Shown here piece after piece: positions 26,488 through 36,002 of a stretch of 64,000 bases of DNA (position 1 is the first letter of the stretch; each line of letters starts with the position of its first letter). The stretch is taken from contig NZ_JAVHJU010000061.1 of assembly GCF_031082405.1 (NCBI RefSeq), positions 203,432-267,431 of the forward strand, given 5' to 3'. This DNA is from Amycolatopsis sp. A133 (GTDB taxonomy: Bacteria; Actinomycetota; Actinomycetes; Mycobacteriales; Pseudonocardiaceae). Under the pieces are notes generated by a model. The model worked only from the letters and a program-made list of their open reading frames with translations. It made no database searches and had not been told where the DNA came from. The translations under genes and the position numbers were made by a program.

Positions 26488-27978
26488 ATGCGAGCGTGTG
26501 TTGTCGGGGCGGGGCCTGGGGGAATCGTCACCGCCAAGGTGTTGTTGGAGCACGGCTTCGACGTCACGGTCTTCGACAAGCACCAGCGGGTCGGCGGGAT
26601 CTGGTCACCGGGTGGCTGCTACGACGGGCTGGCCAACCAGGCCGCACTCCGCATCTTCGAGTTCGCCGACCTGCCCAACCGCCTGCACTTCGCCGGCGCC
26701 GTGGATACCCAGCGCTATCTGGAGGACTACGCCGGGGCCTTCGGCGTGCTGGATCGCCTCCGACCGGGCACCGAGGTGATCTCCATCCGGCCGGTGGACG
26801 GGCCCGGACGGGTGGGCGCCTGCGGCTGGTCGGTCGACTCCCGGGCCGCCGGGGACGAGGCGGCGCAGGTTCGTCGCGAAACGTTCGACTACGTCGTGGT
26901 CGCCAGCGGGGCCCATCATCACGTCCGGCTGCCCGACCTGCCCGGACGTGAGTCGTTCGGCGGAACCGTGCTGCACTCCAACGAGGTGCGGGCCGGGACG
27001 TTCGCCGGCCGGCGGGTGGTCGTCGTGGGCGGAGGCAAGTCCGCGCTGGACCTGGTCACCCGCGCCGGACGCGAGGCAGCCTCGGCCACGATCGTGCAGC
27101 GCAAGGTGAACTGGATGGTCCCCGAACGGTTCCTGCTCGGTCTGGTCGGCTACAAGTGGATCCTGCTCACCCGGTTCGGTGAGGCGTTGCTGCCTCGTTA
27201 CCACGACCCGGCCTGCGTCCGCCCGATCGACCGCGCCAACGACCGGGTCAAGCGAGCCCTGTGGTGGCTCATCACCCGCGACATGCTGATTTCCACGGGG
27301 CTGCGCCGGCTGCCGAAGGAGCTGTGGCCCACTCACCCGCTTCCCTTCCACCTGGCACACGCCGGAGTGATGCCACGCGGCTACGCACGGGCGGTCCGTC
27401 GCGGTCTGATCGCCGCCAAGGTCAGCGCTGTCGAGGCGTATACCGAAAAGGGGTTGCGCCTGGCGACCGGCGAGGAAGTGGCGGCGGATGTCATCGTGTT
27501 CGCCACCGGCCACCACAAAATCTTCCCGTTCTTGGATCCGGACGTGCAGGTGCACGATCCCGCCGGGCGGATACGCCTCTACCGGGGCATCGTGCCACCC
27601 GGCGCCGACCGGCTGGGATTCGTCGGATTCCGGCAGGTCTTCAACAACATCATGGGCGTGGAACTCACCGCGCACTGGCTGGCCCGTCACTTCCGGTCGA
27701 CACTGCGCACCGCCCCGAGCGAGCAGGAGATGCAGCAGGGCGTCGACGCTCGCCTGACCTGGCAGGAGCGGGTGCTTCCGGGCTCCGGTGGCTACGACTT
27801 CGGCCCCTACGACATCCACTGCGCGGACGAACTCATGCACGACATGGGTCTACCGTCCCGCCGCGCCGGGAACCTGTTCGCCGAGTACCTGCTTCCCGGC
27901 GGACTTGCACACCGCTACGCGGGCCTGACCAGCTCGAATTCCGCGACTCGGAAGCAGGACACGGCACGGAACACCTAG
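26488..27978 (+). CDS. Flavin-containing monooxygenase-like NAD(P)/FAD oxidoreductase
   Basis: A 496-residue two-dinucleotide-binding-domain flavoprotein. The FAD site GAGPGG is at residues 8-13, the NADPH site VVVGGGKSALDL near residue 175, and the ATGH motif that joins the domains near residue 337 (VFATGHHKIFP). This is the FMO / Baeyer-Villiger-like layout; the N-terminal DKHQRVGGIW fits. The ATG at 26488 has GGGGAG nine bases upstream. It probably oxygenates a nucleophilic or carbonyl substrate; which one is unknown. Confidence 0.88.
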   Translation: MRACVVGAGPGGIVTAKVLLEHGFDVTVFDKHQRVGGIWSPGGCYDGLANQAALRIFEFADLPNRLHFAGAVDTQRYLEDYAGAFGVLDRLRPGTEVISIRPVDGPGRVGACGWSVDSRAAGDEAAQVRRETFDYVVVASGAHHHVRLPDLPGRESFGGTVLHSNEVRAGTFAGRRVVVVGGGKSALDLVTRAGREAASATIVQRKVNWMVPERFLLGLVGYKWILLTRFGEALLPRYHDPACVRPIDRANDRVKRALWWLITRDMLISTGLRRLPKELWPTHPLPFHLAHAGVMPRGYARAVRRGLIAAKVSAVEAYTEKGLRLATGEEVAADVIVFATGHHKIFPFLDPDVQVHDPAGRIRLYRGIVPPGADRLGFVGFRQVFNNIMGVELTAHWLARHFRSTLRTAPSEQEMQQGVDARLTWQERVLPGSGGYDFGPYDIHCADELMHDMGLPSRRAGNLFAEYLLPGGLAHRYAGLTSSNSATRKQDTARNT

Positions 27979-28008
27979 TGTCCTGCGCATGAGGAACAAC
28001 CGCCCGAG

Positions 28009-28218
28009 GTGGAGCTCGAAACCGGGGGCGGCGAGGAAGTCGGCCATTATCTCGCCGAAGGCGTGCACGGCATCGACGCAGGGGACGCAACGTCCGAGGA
28101 TGAGGCTGGCGACGAGCCGGACTGGAGCTACCTTTGGCATGCATTCTTGGGCGCAGCCGGCCACGCGCACCGGATTCTGGCCCTGCTCGAGCCCACGGCC
28201 TGGACGGGCTTGTACTGA
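28009..28218 (+). CDS. Small acidic hypothetical protein
   Basis: A 69-residue acidic peptide from a GTG at 28009 (ELETGGGEEVGHYLAEGVHG, ending ALLEPTAWTGLY). Third-position GC is high, which supports coding, but there is no strong ribosome binding site, and it lies in a region of relics at the left edge of the mobile island. It may be the 3' part of a longer gene whose start is lost. Confidence 0.35.
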   Translation: MELETGGGEEVGHYLAEGVHGIDAGDATSEDEAGDEPDWSYLWHAFLGAAGHAHRILALLEPTAWTGLY

Positions 28219-28463
28219 AGGCGGGAACCACCATCGAAGATATCGGGACGCAATCCGCGCTGCGCCGTGCCGCCCTGGTCAACGCGGATCGACGAGCATG
28301 GCGGTTTCGTCGCCACCACCACGTCCCAGGCCGCTGACGTTGCGCCGTGGAAGTTTTGGGGAGCGCCGCGACCGACGCATCGGCGGCACACACCCTGGCC
28401 TGGTTCTTCCACGACCGCCCACCCAGGACCGTCTTCGACCCACCGGCTTCCCCGACGCCGCTC

Positions 28464-28724
28464 GCCTCGGATAGCGGGCAGCGGCGCGACCGCCGTCAGC
28501 TCAAGCAGCGCGCCAAGGGGGAGGTGCGGCCGGTGCCGTGCCCGCCGCCGCTGACCGCCCTGCTGCACCGCGATCTCGAGCAGTACGGCGTCGCCGACGA
28601 CGGCCGGTTGTTCCGGAGCATGGACGGCGGTGACGTCGCCGAGTCGACGCTGGCGCGGGTGTGGGATAAGGCCCGCAAGGCCGCGCTGACGCCCGAAGAG
28701 TCCATCAAGATTGCCTTAAGCTAG
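28464..28724 (+). pseudogene. Tyrosine recombinase (integrase) relic
   Basis: A frame ending at 28724 contains SGQRRDRRQLKQRAKGEVRP, LLHRDLEQYGVADDGRLFRS and LARVWDKARKAALTPEES. These match the middle of the catalytic domain of integrases from actinomycete integrative elements. The preceding sequence and the essential C-terminal R-H-R-H-Y residues are missing; the frame stops where the HxxR box should follow. It marks a former site-specific integration module at the left edge of the island. Confidence 0.65.
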
Positions 28725-28765
28725 GAGGCCGCAGATCAGGCCACTGACGATCGCGCCTTCGAGTT

Positions 28766-29851
28766 TCAAGCTTCGCCGTTGACGATTTCTTCCAGGTGCC
28801 ATCCGTCGGACCGCTCAATAGCGGTGAGCCGGATTCGCCAGCCGGTGTGGGCGAGTGTGGCGACCTCCTGCGGGACGGCGATCGGGCCGATTGGGCCGAT
28901 GATGGACGGGATGAGGCTACCGGCGTCGCAGTCTGACCAGTTCTCGATGTCGTCGTCCTCGAATGTGATCGTTTCGACTGTGACGGCGGTGATCTTGGCG
29001 TACCCGTCCGACAGGAGCCGTCCGGTCCAGTCGTCGTCCTCATCGTCCGCCGGAGGGGCGACGGTTCGTTCGACGTACTCCTGCAGTGCATTCAAGAACC
29101 GGCGTAGCGCGATTTCGTCGTCGAGCCGGTTCCGGACGGAGGCGATGTTGGTCGCGGCGGTCTCGGCGTTGAGGTGACCGTGGTCGGCGAACCAGGCCAG
29201 CAGCGCGGGCAGCGCGGTGCGGGCGTTAGTCAAATCGGTGACGGTGGCGTAGGGGATCATCTTGTGGGTCAGGATGTAGAAGTACTCGTGCAGCATGTCG
29301 GTGAGCCGGGACGCGGGGACCTGTGTCAGCCGTCGGTTCTCGGACCGGCCGGCGGCGGACCGTAGCAGTTCTAGGACCAGGGTGTATTTCGCCTGCGTGC
29401 GGGCAGAGGTCCTGCCGCGAAGGTCGGCGAGGAACTCGGCGGCCACCGAGCCGATTGACGGGACGCTCGGCGCGTCGTGCAGCGTCTTGGTGGCAGTCTC
29501 GTCGAGTTCCGCAAAAGGGATCTCAGGCCACTTCCAGGTGAGCTTGTGTCCGTGGGCAGCGGCGGCCAGCCGGTCCCACAGATCTTTGTCCTGCCATGGC
29601 TTCTCTGTGGTCAGGCCCTGTCGGACGTAGTAGGAGGGGGTCACCTCGATCTGCACCGGCACCGAACGAGTCAGGCATTCCAGGGCAGTCACGACACCGA
29701 GCAGCTGCAAGCGTTCGAGGCTTGCGTCGCACTCGTAGCCCGATTCCACCCGGCGGTGCTCGCCGAGAACCAGCTCCGCCGCCCAAGCGCCTCCGGGGCG
29801 ACCCGGATCGATCACCGCACTGGTGCGCACCCGCACAACGCTTTCTTTCAC
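28766..29851 (-). CDS. Inactive RNase H-like domain fused to an integrase-type helical domain
   Basis: A 361-residue protein from a GTG at 29851, with GGAGGGGG 7 bases upstream. Residues about 1-115 follow RNase HI: PGRPGGAWAAELVLG, ERLQLLGVVTALECL, SYYVRQGL, KDLWDRLAAAAHGHKLTWKW. All four catalytic acids are replaced: Ser or Thr for the first Asp, Gln for the Glu of MEL, Pro for the Asp of TDS, and Thr at the last site. Residues about 125-240 (RTSARTQAKYTLVLELL, LPALLAWFADHGHL) resemble the core-binding helices of tyrosine recombinases. The C-terminus is acidic then beta-like. It may bind RNA:DNA or act as an adaptor. It lies beside an integrase relic. Confidence 0.65.
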   Translation of the reverse strand: MKESVVRVRTSAVIDPGRPGGAWAAELVLGEHRRVESGYECDASLERLQLLGVVTALECLTRSVPVQIEVTPSYYVRQGLTTEKPWQDKDLWDRLAAAAHGHKLTWKWPEIPFAELDETATKTLHDAPSVPSIGSVAAEFLADLRGRTSARTQAKYTLVLELLRSAAGRSENRRLTQVPASRLTDMLHEYFYILTHKMIPYATVTDLTNARTALPALLAWFADHGHLNAETAATNIASVRNRLDDEIALRRFLNALQEYVERTVAPPADDEDDDWTGRLLSDGYAKITAVTVETITFEDDDIENWSDCDAGSLIPSIIGPIGPIAVPQEVATLAHTGWRIRLTAIERSDGWHLEEIVNGEA

Positions 29852-30587
29852 GGCGACACCCCCTCCTGGCCAGCCTGCCAGAAAACGGGCCTGGTACACC
29901 AGCAGGGATGCAGCTGTTGGTGTCCTCGGACGGTGAAGCGTGGAAGCACAAGAACACGGCTTCAACTGGGGCCGCAGTAGTCGAAGGCAGCTTGTCGGGT
30001 GCGGCACCGGTTCGCTGACGGTGGGTTCGCCGGCGCCCTCCCGACTGGGTTCGTTCTCTGCTGAGGACCACGATAGAGGCGGCACTCAACGCGCCTGGGC
30101 GCCTCAATGTCTCAACGCCCGCCTCGTTTGCCCGACCAGCTCCGCTTCGTTCACCGGGAGGTCGACCTCGACGACGATGCGAGCCTCCCGTGCCGGAGGA
30201 CGCCGCCATAACCCTGCACCGACCTACCCTCGGCGCCCATGGCCGACGACATCAGACGGGGCCGGAGTCACGCCCGCTCCGGCCAGGACACCGTTGCCCG
30301 CTACCGTCTCCGGCTCTCCCGCGCGGCCGGCTACCCGCCCGCCCGAGGCCTCGGATCATGAAAAAGTAGACCGCGACTGGCCGCACACCGCCGGTTTCAG
30401 CCGTACCCAACCGGACATCCCGGTCTGGATCGCCGCTCCAGAAAAGCCTGCGCAAAGACCTGTTTCCGCAGTTCAGAGGTGGTGCCCCCGGCGCGGCTCG
30501 TTCCAGAACCCAACGGCTCGAAAAGGCCTGTGAACTGCAGTTTTCCGGTGTAGTCGATGTTGCGCGGCGTCGACGGGGTGGTTCCTC
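29852..30587. other. Gene-free divergent region
   Basis: About 735 bases between the RNase H-like gene (left) and the DUF2637 gene (right). Frames here are Pro/Arg/Ser-rich artefacts without ribosome binding sites. It probably holds two promoters, and in integrative elements such a gap can also hold a replication or transfer region, but I see no iterons or clear repeats. Confidence 0.45.
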
Positions 30588-31352
30588 GTGACGTGGATGA
30601 AGCCGGAGAGTGAGAAGTCGTCACTTTGGGTTCAATGTATGTGTACGACCCTGGTGGCGTTGGGCGCGGCATATGCGTCGTATCGGCACGGTCGCGACTT
30701 CGCTCTGCGGTTCGGCGCTGATGCGGCGACAGCCGCGATCTGGCCGTTGATCGTGGACGGCTTGCTGACGACGGCGACGGTTGAGCTGTGGAAGCAGAGT
30801 GATGGCCGGCGGTGGGCTGCGTGGACGGCGTTCGGGTTCGGTATCTCGCTCTCGTTGTGCGCGAACATCGGTTCCGCGCCGCGGTTGACGGTGTTCTCGA
30901 TCGTGCTAGCGGCTTGTCCACCACTTGCCCTGCTCCTGGCGGTGGAGTTGCTGAATCGGGCGTTAAAGCGAAATCGTGGCGATGACCGAGGACGATCGTC
31001 CGAGAGCTTGGACGCCTCGAGCGAGCCCGCCGTCGAAGCTGCAGAAGTTGCTTGCTCCAGTGCTTCAGGTGCTGAGTTCTCGCTGCCTGCCGAGGCGTCG
31101 GCTGAGCAGCAGATGTGGGCGTTCTATCTCGAGGAGCAAGCTGCGGGTCGGACTCCGACGGGTGCGGACCTTGATCGTGTAGCCGGCACGAACAACTACG
31201 GCCGCCGGGTGCTGCGGCGCTGGCGTACGAATGGTCGGGGTCCGGCGGGGGCCATGGCGCCGGACTCAGCTGCGTTGGGCCCACCGCCTCGGGTGTCGCC
31301 TGTCGGCGAGTGGAACGCAGACGGGCTGGAATCGACGCTCAACCGCTCGTGA
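30588..31352 (+). CDS. DUF2637 membrane protein of mobile elements
   Basis: A 254-residue protein with four membrane helices in residues about 10-125 (ALGAAYASYRHGRDFALRFG; AAIWPLIVDGLLTTATVELW; LAACPPLALLLAVELLNRAL), the DUF2637 pattern. A soluble Ser/Glu-rich linker follows, then a small C-terminal HTH-like region (AAGRTPTGADLDRVAGTNNY). DUF2637 proteins are typical of actinobacterial plasmids and integrative elements, where they are thought to help transfer between hyphae. The start may be the GTG at 30588 or the ATG at 30597. Confidence 0.8.
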   Translation: MTWMKPESEKSSLWVQCMCTTLVALGAAYASYRHGRDFALRFGADAATAAIWPLIVDGLLTTATVELWKQSDGRRWAAWTAFGFGISLSLCANIGSAPRLTVFSIVLAACPPLALLLAVELLNRALKRNRGDDRGRSSESLDASSEPAVEAAEVACSSASGAEFSLPAEASAEQQMWAFYLEEQAAGRTPTGADLDRVAGTNNYGRRVLRRWRTNGRGPAGAMAPDSAALGPPPRVSPVGEWNADGLESTLNRS

Positions 31353-31722
31353 CCCCTGACTACTGTAAGTGCCGATCATGGTCACTAGACGGGATTAGTG
31401 CTCAGGGCATCAACCTCCTGGCTCGACGACTCAGCCGGCTGGTCGGCAGGTCGTCTTAGCAGGACCACCACGTACCACCAGCAACGCCAACCGAGTTCGA
31501 GCTACGGCGCACGGCTCACCTTTGCGTGGGGCTTTCTGCAAGCGACTGCCGGACAGGGTGAGGGCGGCCTGAGGACCATCCACACACTCGGAGCCTCGGT
31601 CGGCTTCGCCTTCTTCTGATCAGCTGGAGAAACTCGACGTTGCCGTGCGAACCCGCTGACGTCGGCTAATGCCAATGTCCCGATGCTCAGGATTGGATCG
31701 AGTAACGACCAAGCCGATCGAG
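31353..31722. other. Gene-free region between convergent genes
   Basis: About 370 bases between the convergent DUF2637 and NACHT genes. No protein-like frame or clear hairpin terminator is seen. Confidence 0.45.
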
Positions 31723-34700
31723 CTACGAGTTCCCGACACGGCTCCAGAATTTGGCAACTGCTTCGTCGGCGAGGACACGCTTGCGCAGCTTGTCCAATCC
31801 GTTGATTCGCACGCGTAGGACAGCTTTGCCGCCTGCTGAGAACGGCACGAGCTTGGCGCACCCCGTCTCCCTCAGAATTCGGATGAAGTCAATCCACGCG
31901 TCCGGTCCGTACTCGTGCTGCCACCTCGGCTTGTCGTCGGCGGGCGCCAGGTTCTGCTCGTAGACCACCACGGAGTCGACCCGGTATGCGATGTTTTCAA
32001 GGAAATACTCGACAGCGTCCTCAAACATGCTCCTGGTGTCCAGCGTCTCGGCGCCCGGCACGGGGGCACCGAGTTCGTGCAGTGCCTGCTGTACCTCGTG
32101 TGGTTTGTCCAAATAGGAACTCGGGCGCACCAGTTGCGAAACTGCTGTCTGTTCGAAAACGGACACGGCCCGAAGGGGGGAATCCTCGCTGTTGACCCAC
32201 AGGGTCTCGATCGTGCAGGCGGAGAACCTCAGGTCGCCTGGACCGGACGACGGCAACCGCAAATCCCCGAAGTCGCAGTCTACGAACGTGGCCTTGCCGA
32301 TGCTCACACCGTTCAAATCGAGTTCTTTGAAGGTTGCGGCGACGATCTCGGCGTCTGTGGCCACGCCTCGTGAGCGAATGTGGAATTCCCAAAGGGAACC
32401 CAGGTTGGCGCGGAAAGTCGCGGCCATGCGCTCCGGTTCGTCCGGGATGTCGGCGGCCGTGGCCGCAAGGAGCAACTCGACCTCCTCGCCGCCTTTGCGG
32501 GTGACTCGGGTTACCGTGGCGGTGCGCCACTCGACGCGAGCCATCGTCAGGATGACTCTTTCGAAGTCGCTCGCTGCAAGCGCCCGCAGTATCGCGTCGG
32601 CGAGGAAGATGTCGAAGAACAACTCGTGCTGGAAGGCGAATCGCACGTTGACCGCCGCCGCTGCCGAGACCTTCAACGCGCACAGTGTTGATAGGCGGTC
32701 GCGTAGGCCGGGGATGAGCGAGATGTCCTGGAGTCCGGTCGCGCCGAGGGCTGCGCGTTCGAGGTCGCCCACATCGGCTTCGCGGGCGCCCTGATCAGCC
32801 ATTGCCACAGCGAGGTTCTCAAATGTTCGGCGTAGCTGGTCCGGATCGAGCAGCGGCCGGTTCTGGCCGTCGACCAGCTTCGGCGCCTCGCGGGCGATGT
32901 ACTGCTGGAGCAGGAGGTCGGGAAGTGTATCCGTTGACGGGTCGAAGATGTCCGCCGATTCGGCGTAGATGCGGGCGAAGAACGGTAGGCCGAGCAACGC
33001 GCGGTCTTCTGGAGACAACTCGTGGAGGCGGTTGGGATCGACGCCGTATTGGTGCAGGAACTGCGTGAGTTGGTCGTCGTTCCACTCCTTGAACGTCGCT
33101 ACCCGGTGCTCGACGACAATGTCGAGCCGCTCTCGGTTCCGGCGGATACTCGCGCTGTACTGGTTGACATAGTACGAGGACCTCGCGGACAGCATGATAA
33201 CACCGCGCCCGGCCATCGCCTCGATCCACTGCTGGAGCGAACCGAGGGCGTTGTCGTAACCGACGCCGCCGAGAAGCTCGTCGAAACCATCGATTACTAG
33301 GGCGATGAGCCCGTTGCGGCACAACGCCTTGATGTTCTCCAGCTCCAGATTCTTCGTTTTGGTCGCGGCGGCGTTGATAACTGTGTCGAGGCTGTTCGAC
33401 GCTTGGCCTGTGGACCGGACGTAGTAGAGCAAGGGAAGTCGATCCTGCGAGGTGACGGTGTCACCTTCTCGTTCGATCGCCCGTGCCCTCGCCAGTGCGG
33501 CGGCGACCAGGCTCCTGGTCTTGCCTATGCCCGCTTCGCCTTCGATGAAGTAGATGCGGGTCTTGGACCCTCGGTTGCCGAGTCGGTCGTCAATCTCGCG
33601 GCCGAGTTCGCTAAAGGTCATGTACTTGGCTTTGCCGGCCACCTTGTCCAAGCCAGACACGCGCAGGAATGGTTCCACGTAAAGGCTCGACTCCTGTGTA
33701 GAGGCGAGGTACTCCCTCTCCTCCGAGACGAGGTCGTCCTCCACGCCTTTGAGATACTGTCGAAACCGTGCGGCGGCGATTGGCCAGTTCACGATGTGGC
33801 GAAGGAAGTCCGGGTATGGACGCCACTTATTTTTCTCAGGATCCCACCACTGCCGTTGCTCGCCGTGGCCGATGCGGAACCGGTCATCCCTCCGCTCCAC
33901 GCCTGAGCTGACCGCCCTGCTCCACACCATCGTGACTGCGCCGTCGAGCTCGTAGTAGTGCACGGCGTGGTCGGGATCGCGAAAACCTTCTAAATCGCGG
34001 CGGATGTCCCCGATGAAGTAGGGGAAGTTCTTATCCTTCGCGATCGCGATCATTGAGTCGTTCAGGGCGATGATCAGTTCGTCACTACGGCCCTTGAGGC
34101 TCACTTCCTGCTGCCCTGAACGAAAATATGATGGTGCTAGTGAGTTGAACTGCGAGAAGATGCAAAGCTTGCCGCTGTTGTCCATGCAGATGAAAGGCCA
34201 CGTTGTCAATCGGCTTGATTTCCAGGCAAAAGTGACGACGTTCAGTTCAGAGTCGTCGGGGGTGACCTCGACGACGGCGTCGCCGAGAAACCGCCTGATG
34301 ACCGTCGACGAGCTCTGGACCACCGACTCGACATGGGTGCGCAGCGCGCCGGCCGCGGACCCCGACGGCATCAACCCCACGTGAAAGAGGTGATTGCGCA
34401 GCTTCTCAAAGGTTCCGAACGCTGTGTCCTTGCCACTGAATGCTTTCACCGAGGCAAGCGCACCCTCTGCCAAGTCCACCGCGGCAGCGGCCACTTCGTC
34501 AGACCTGCGTAAAAGCGAGATCGCGCGGTGGAGGAATGCCTGGTAGCCGCCGAATCCTGGACACCTGCTCAGCTCGACCTGGTACGGGTCCATCTCTCGC
34601 AACGCTGCCGCAGCGCACAAAGTCACGAACCGCAACTGGAAGTCGACTGTAGAGACCAAGGCGTGGATTGATGCCGCTCCCGTCGAGTCGTTCAGGTAGC

Positions 34701-34740
34701 TTTTCTCCAGCTCATCGTAACGATCTACAGCGAGGTTCAC
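31723..34740 (-). CDS. NACHT/STAND ATPase with pentapeptide-like segment
   Basis: A 1005-residue protein from a GTG at 34740 with GGAG seven bases upstream. The N-terminal 370 residues are of unknown fold. The NACHT-type ATPase has Walker A GEAGIGKT (about residues 400-408) and Walker B LIALVIDGFDELLGG (about 476-490), with a sensor region MLSARSSYYVNQY. A helical region and a short pentapeptide-like run (LDLNGVSIGKATFVDCDFGD) follow, then a C-terminal domain. STAND ATPases in such islands act as phage sensors that trigger an effector; no known effector domain is recognised, so the N-terminal region is the candidate. GC is lower than in the flanks, a sign of transfer. Confidence 0.8.
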   Translation of the reverse strand: MNLAVDRYDELEKSYLNDSTGAASIHALVSTVDFQLRFVTLCAAAALREMDPYQVELSRCPGFGGYQAFLHRAISLLRRSDEVAAAAVDLAEGALASVKAFSGKDTAFGTFEKLRNHLFHVGLMPSGSAAGALRTHVESVVQSSSTVIRRFLGDAVVEVTPDDSELNVVTFAWKSSRLTTWPFICMDNSGKLCIFSQFNSLAPSYFRSGQQEVSLKGRSDELIIALNDSMIAIAKDKNFPYFIGDIRRDLEGFRDPDHAVHYYELDGAVTMVWSRAVSSGVERRDDRFRIGHGEQRQWWDPEKNKWRPYPDFLRHIVNWPIAAARFRQYLKGVEDDLVSEEREYLASTQESSLYVEPFLRVSGLDKVAGKAKYMTFSELGREIDDRLGNRGSKTRIYFIEGEAGIGKTRSLVAAALARARAIEREGDTVTSQDRLPLLYYVRSTGQASNSLDTVINAAATKTKNLELENIKALCRNGLIALVIDGFDELLGGVGYDNALGSLQQWIEAMAGRGVIMLSARSSYYVNQYSASIRRNRERLDIVVEHRVATFKEWNDDQLTQFLHQYGVDPNRLHELSPEDRALLGLPFFARIYAESADIFDPSTDTLPDLLLQQYIAREAPKLVDGQNRPLLDPDQLRRTFENLAVAMADQGAREADVGDLERAALGATGLQDISLIPGLRDRLSTLCALKVSAAAAVNVRFAFQHELFFDIFLADAILRALAASDFERVILTMARVEWRTATVTRVTRKGGEEVELLLAATAADIPDEPERMAATFRANLGSLWEFHIRSRGVATDAEIVAATFKELDLNGVSIGKATFVDCDFGDLRLPSSGPGDLRFSACTIETLWVNSEDSPLRAVSVFEQTAVSQLVRPSSYLDKPHEVQQALHELGAPVPGAETLDTRSMFEDAVEYFLENIAYRVDSVVVYEQNLAPADDKPRWQHEYGPDAWIDFIRILRETGCAKLVPFSAGGKAVLRVRINGLDKLRKRVLADEAVAKFWSRVGNS

Positions 34741-34852
34741 GAAGCGACTCCAGGTCGATCAGGCGGCTCCTTGCCGAAGGTGTCGGTAGGCAAGTCGGTT
34801 CCGTTACGAAATCTTCCGACCGCTCGCGTTGGGATTGTGTAAAACTCTGACA

Positions 34853-34877
34853 ATGTCCGCATCGTAGGCGCGGACAT
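34853..34877. promoter_or_regulatory. Perfect inverted repeat between NACHT and KAP genes
   Basis: ATGTCCGC at 34853-34860 is repeated in reverse complement as GCGGACAT at 34870-34877, with a 9-bp spacer. It lies in an AT-rich divergent promoter region, 113 bp upstream of the NACHT start and about 137 bp before the KAP start. It could be an operator for an unlinked repressor. Confidence 0.4.
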
Positions 34878-35013
34878 GGGGAGCGACCTGTTCGTGAGTC
34901 TTTATAGGACTGTTACGATTTATGTCACTGGCGGATATCATTGTGACCGTTGAGTTGTGTTGGGACTGAAAGTGTCGAATGAGCTATCTATAGTGCGCTG
35001 GAGGGGGTGTGGT

Positions 35014-35410
35014 ATGGATGGCGGGTCCGCGGGGACGGGTGGTCTCGACGGCGACGTCGTGGTGACATCTGGGTTGCTCGCGCCCGAGGTTTTGATGGAG
35101 GATCGAGAACTCACGGATGCCCACGACGACCGGTTCGAGCACCAGCGCATAGCTGACCAGATCGTCGAGCTCGCGACGATAGTGGAAGCTCCAACGAACA
35201 TTGCTCTGTACGGGCCGTGGGGTTCGGGGAAGTCCGGTATCGCGAACCTGGTGAAAAGCAGGCTCCGAGGGGGTCAAAGGAGTACGGTTCGTTCGTTTCG
35301 ACGCGTTCAAGTACGCGGAGAATCCCCTGCGTCGGACGTTCCTGACAGCTGTCGCGAACGAGCTCGGCGTGACTGATGATCAGCTTGGTCACGTAGCGCA
35401 GCTGCGCCTC
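35014..35410 (+). pseudogene. KAP-family P-loop NTPase, frameshifted and truncated
   Basis: The ATG at 35014 follows GGAGGGGG. The product has a KAP-type N-terminus: DRFEHQRIADQIVELA, then Walker A LYGPWGSGKSG. At a five-G run (about 35268-35272) the frame breaks. In the next frame the family sequence continues GVRFVRFDAFKYAENPLRRT and FLTAVANELGVTDDQL, so one extra G is the lesion. KAP homology ends near 35375-35390, where unrelated sequence of opposite polarity begins. KAP NTPases are membrane-linked ATPases common in defence islands; this copy lacks Walker B and the rest. Confidence 0.7.
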
Positions 35411-35795
35411 GGTGACCGGCTCGGCCTTTGCCGCCGCGCTTCGCTCGCGCTTGGCGCCGTAGGTGCGCTGATTGGCGGCCTTGCGTTCCGTCTCGGCCTG
35501 CTCGCTGCGGTCGATCACGCGGACTGACCGGCTCGAACCAGTCCTGGCCACCGGGTTCGTCAGTTACGGCCTCCCACAGTGCGTCGGTGGTCAGCCGGGC
35601 CTCGTCGACGTCCTCGGTCAGGCCGGGCTCGGTCAGCGCGATGAACCCGCTGCCCTCGCGCACCACGGTGAAGCCGCCCTGCTCGACGTGGCGGGTGATC
35701 CAGTTGTCCCGCAGCGACACCGGTCGTGGTACCGGCTCCACTTGGTCAGCAGGGCCTCGTAGACGAGCTTGTCGCCGTAGTGGTGGGTATCGCGC
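35385..35795 (-). pseudogene. Decayed minus-strand gene, family not recognised
   Basis: Reading leftward from about 35795, three frames in succession give protein-like sequence: DKLVYEALLTKWSRYHDR, then VSLRDNWITRHVEQGGFTVV and LTEPGLTEDVDEARLTTDAL, then RSEQAETERKAANQRTYGAK and AEPVTEAQLRYVTKLIIS. The two frame changes show a decayed gene. It abuts the truncated KAP gene, so a deletion or insertion fused the two. I do not recognise the family. The stretch 35796-36002 has no gene I can support. Confidence 0.45.
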
Positions 35796-36002
35796 GTGAA
35801 TCTGGACAACTACTTCTCGCCCTTCGCAGACGGTGGCGGAGGAACGCGTTCCTGGTCGTGGTCCCGGCCCGCTGTCTGACCGGGCGAGCCGAACACCGCC
35901 TGGTCATGCTGGCGGCACAGCAGGCCTACCCGATGCTGGCGCCGCCGGCCGGGCAAACGCTCCCTGGACACCGCCGGGGACCTTCCCGTGCTCAGGTGAC
36001 GA

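Noticed and set aside
27979..28465. tRNA attachment site next to the integrase relic
   Set aside because: I looked for a cloverleaf or CCA-like end around the island's left edge and found none; the boundary remains unplaced.
30397..31284. A 295-codon minus-strand frame over the DUF2637 gene
   Set aside because: Ser/Pro/Arg-rich translation and antisense to a recognised family.
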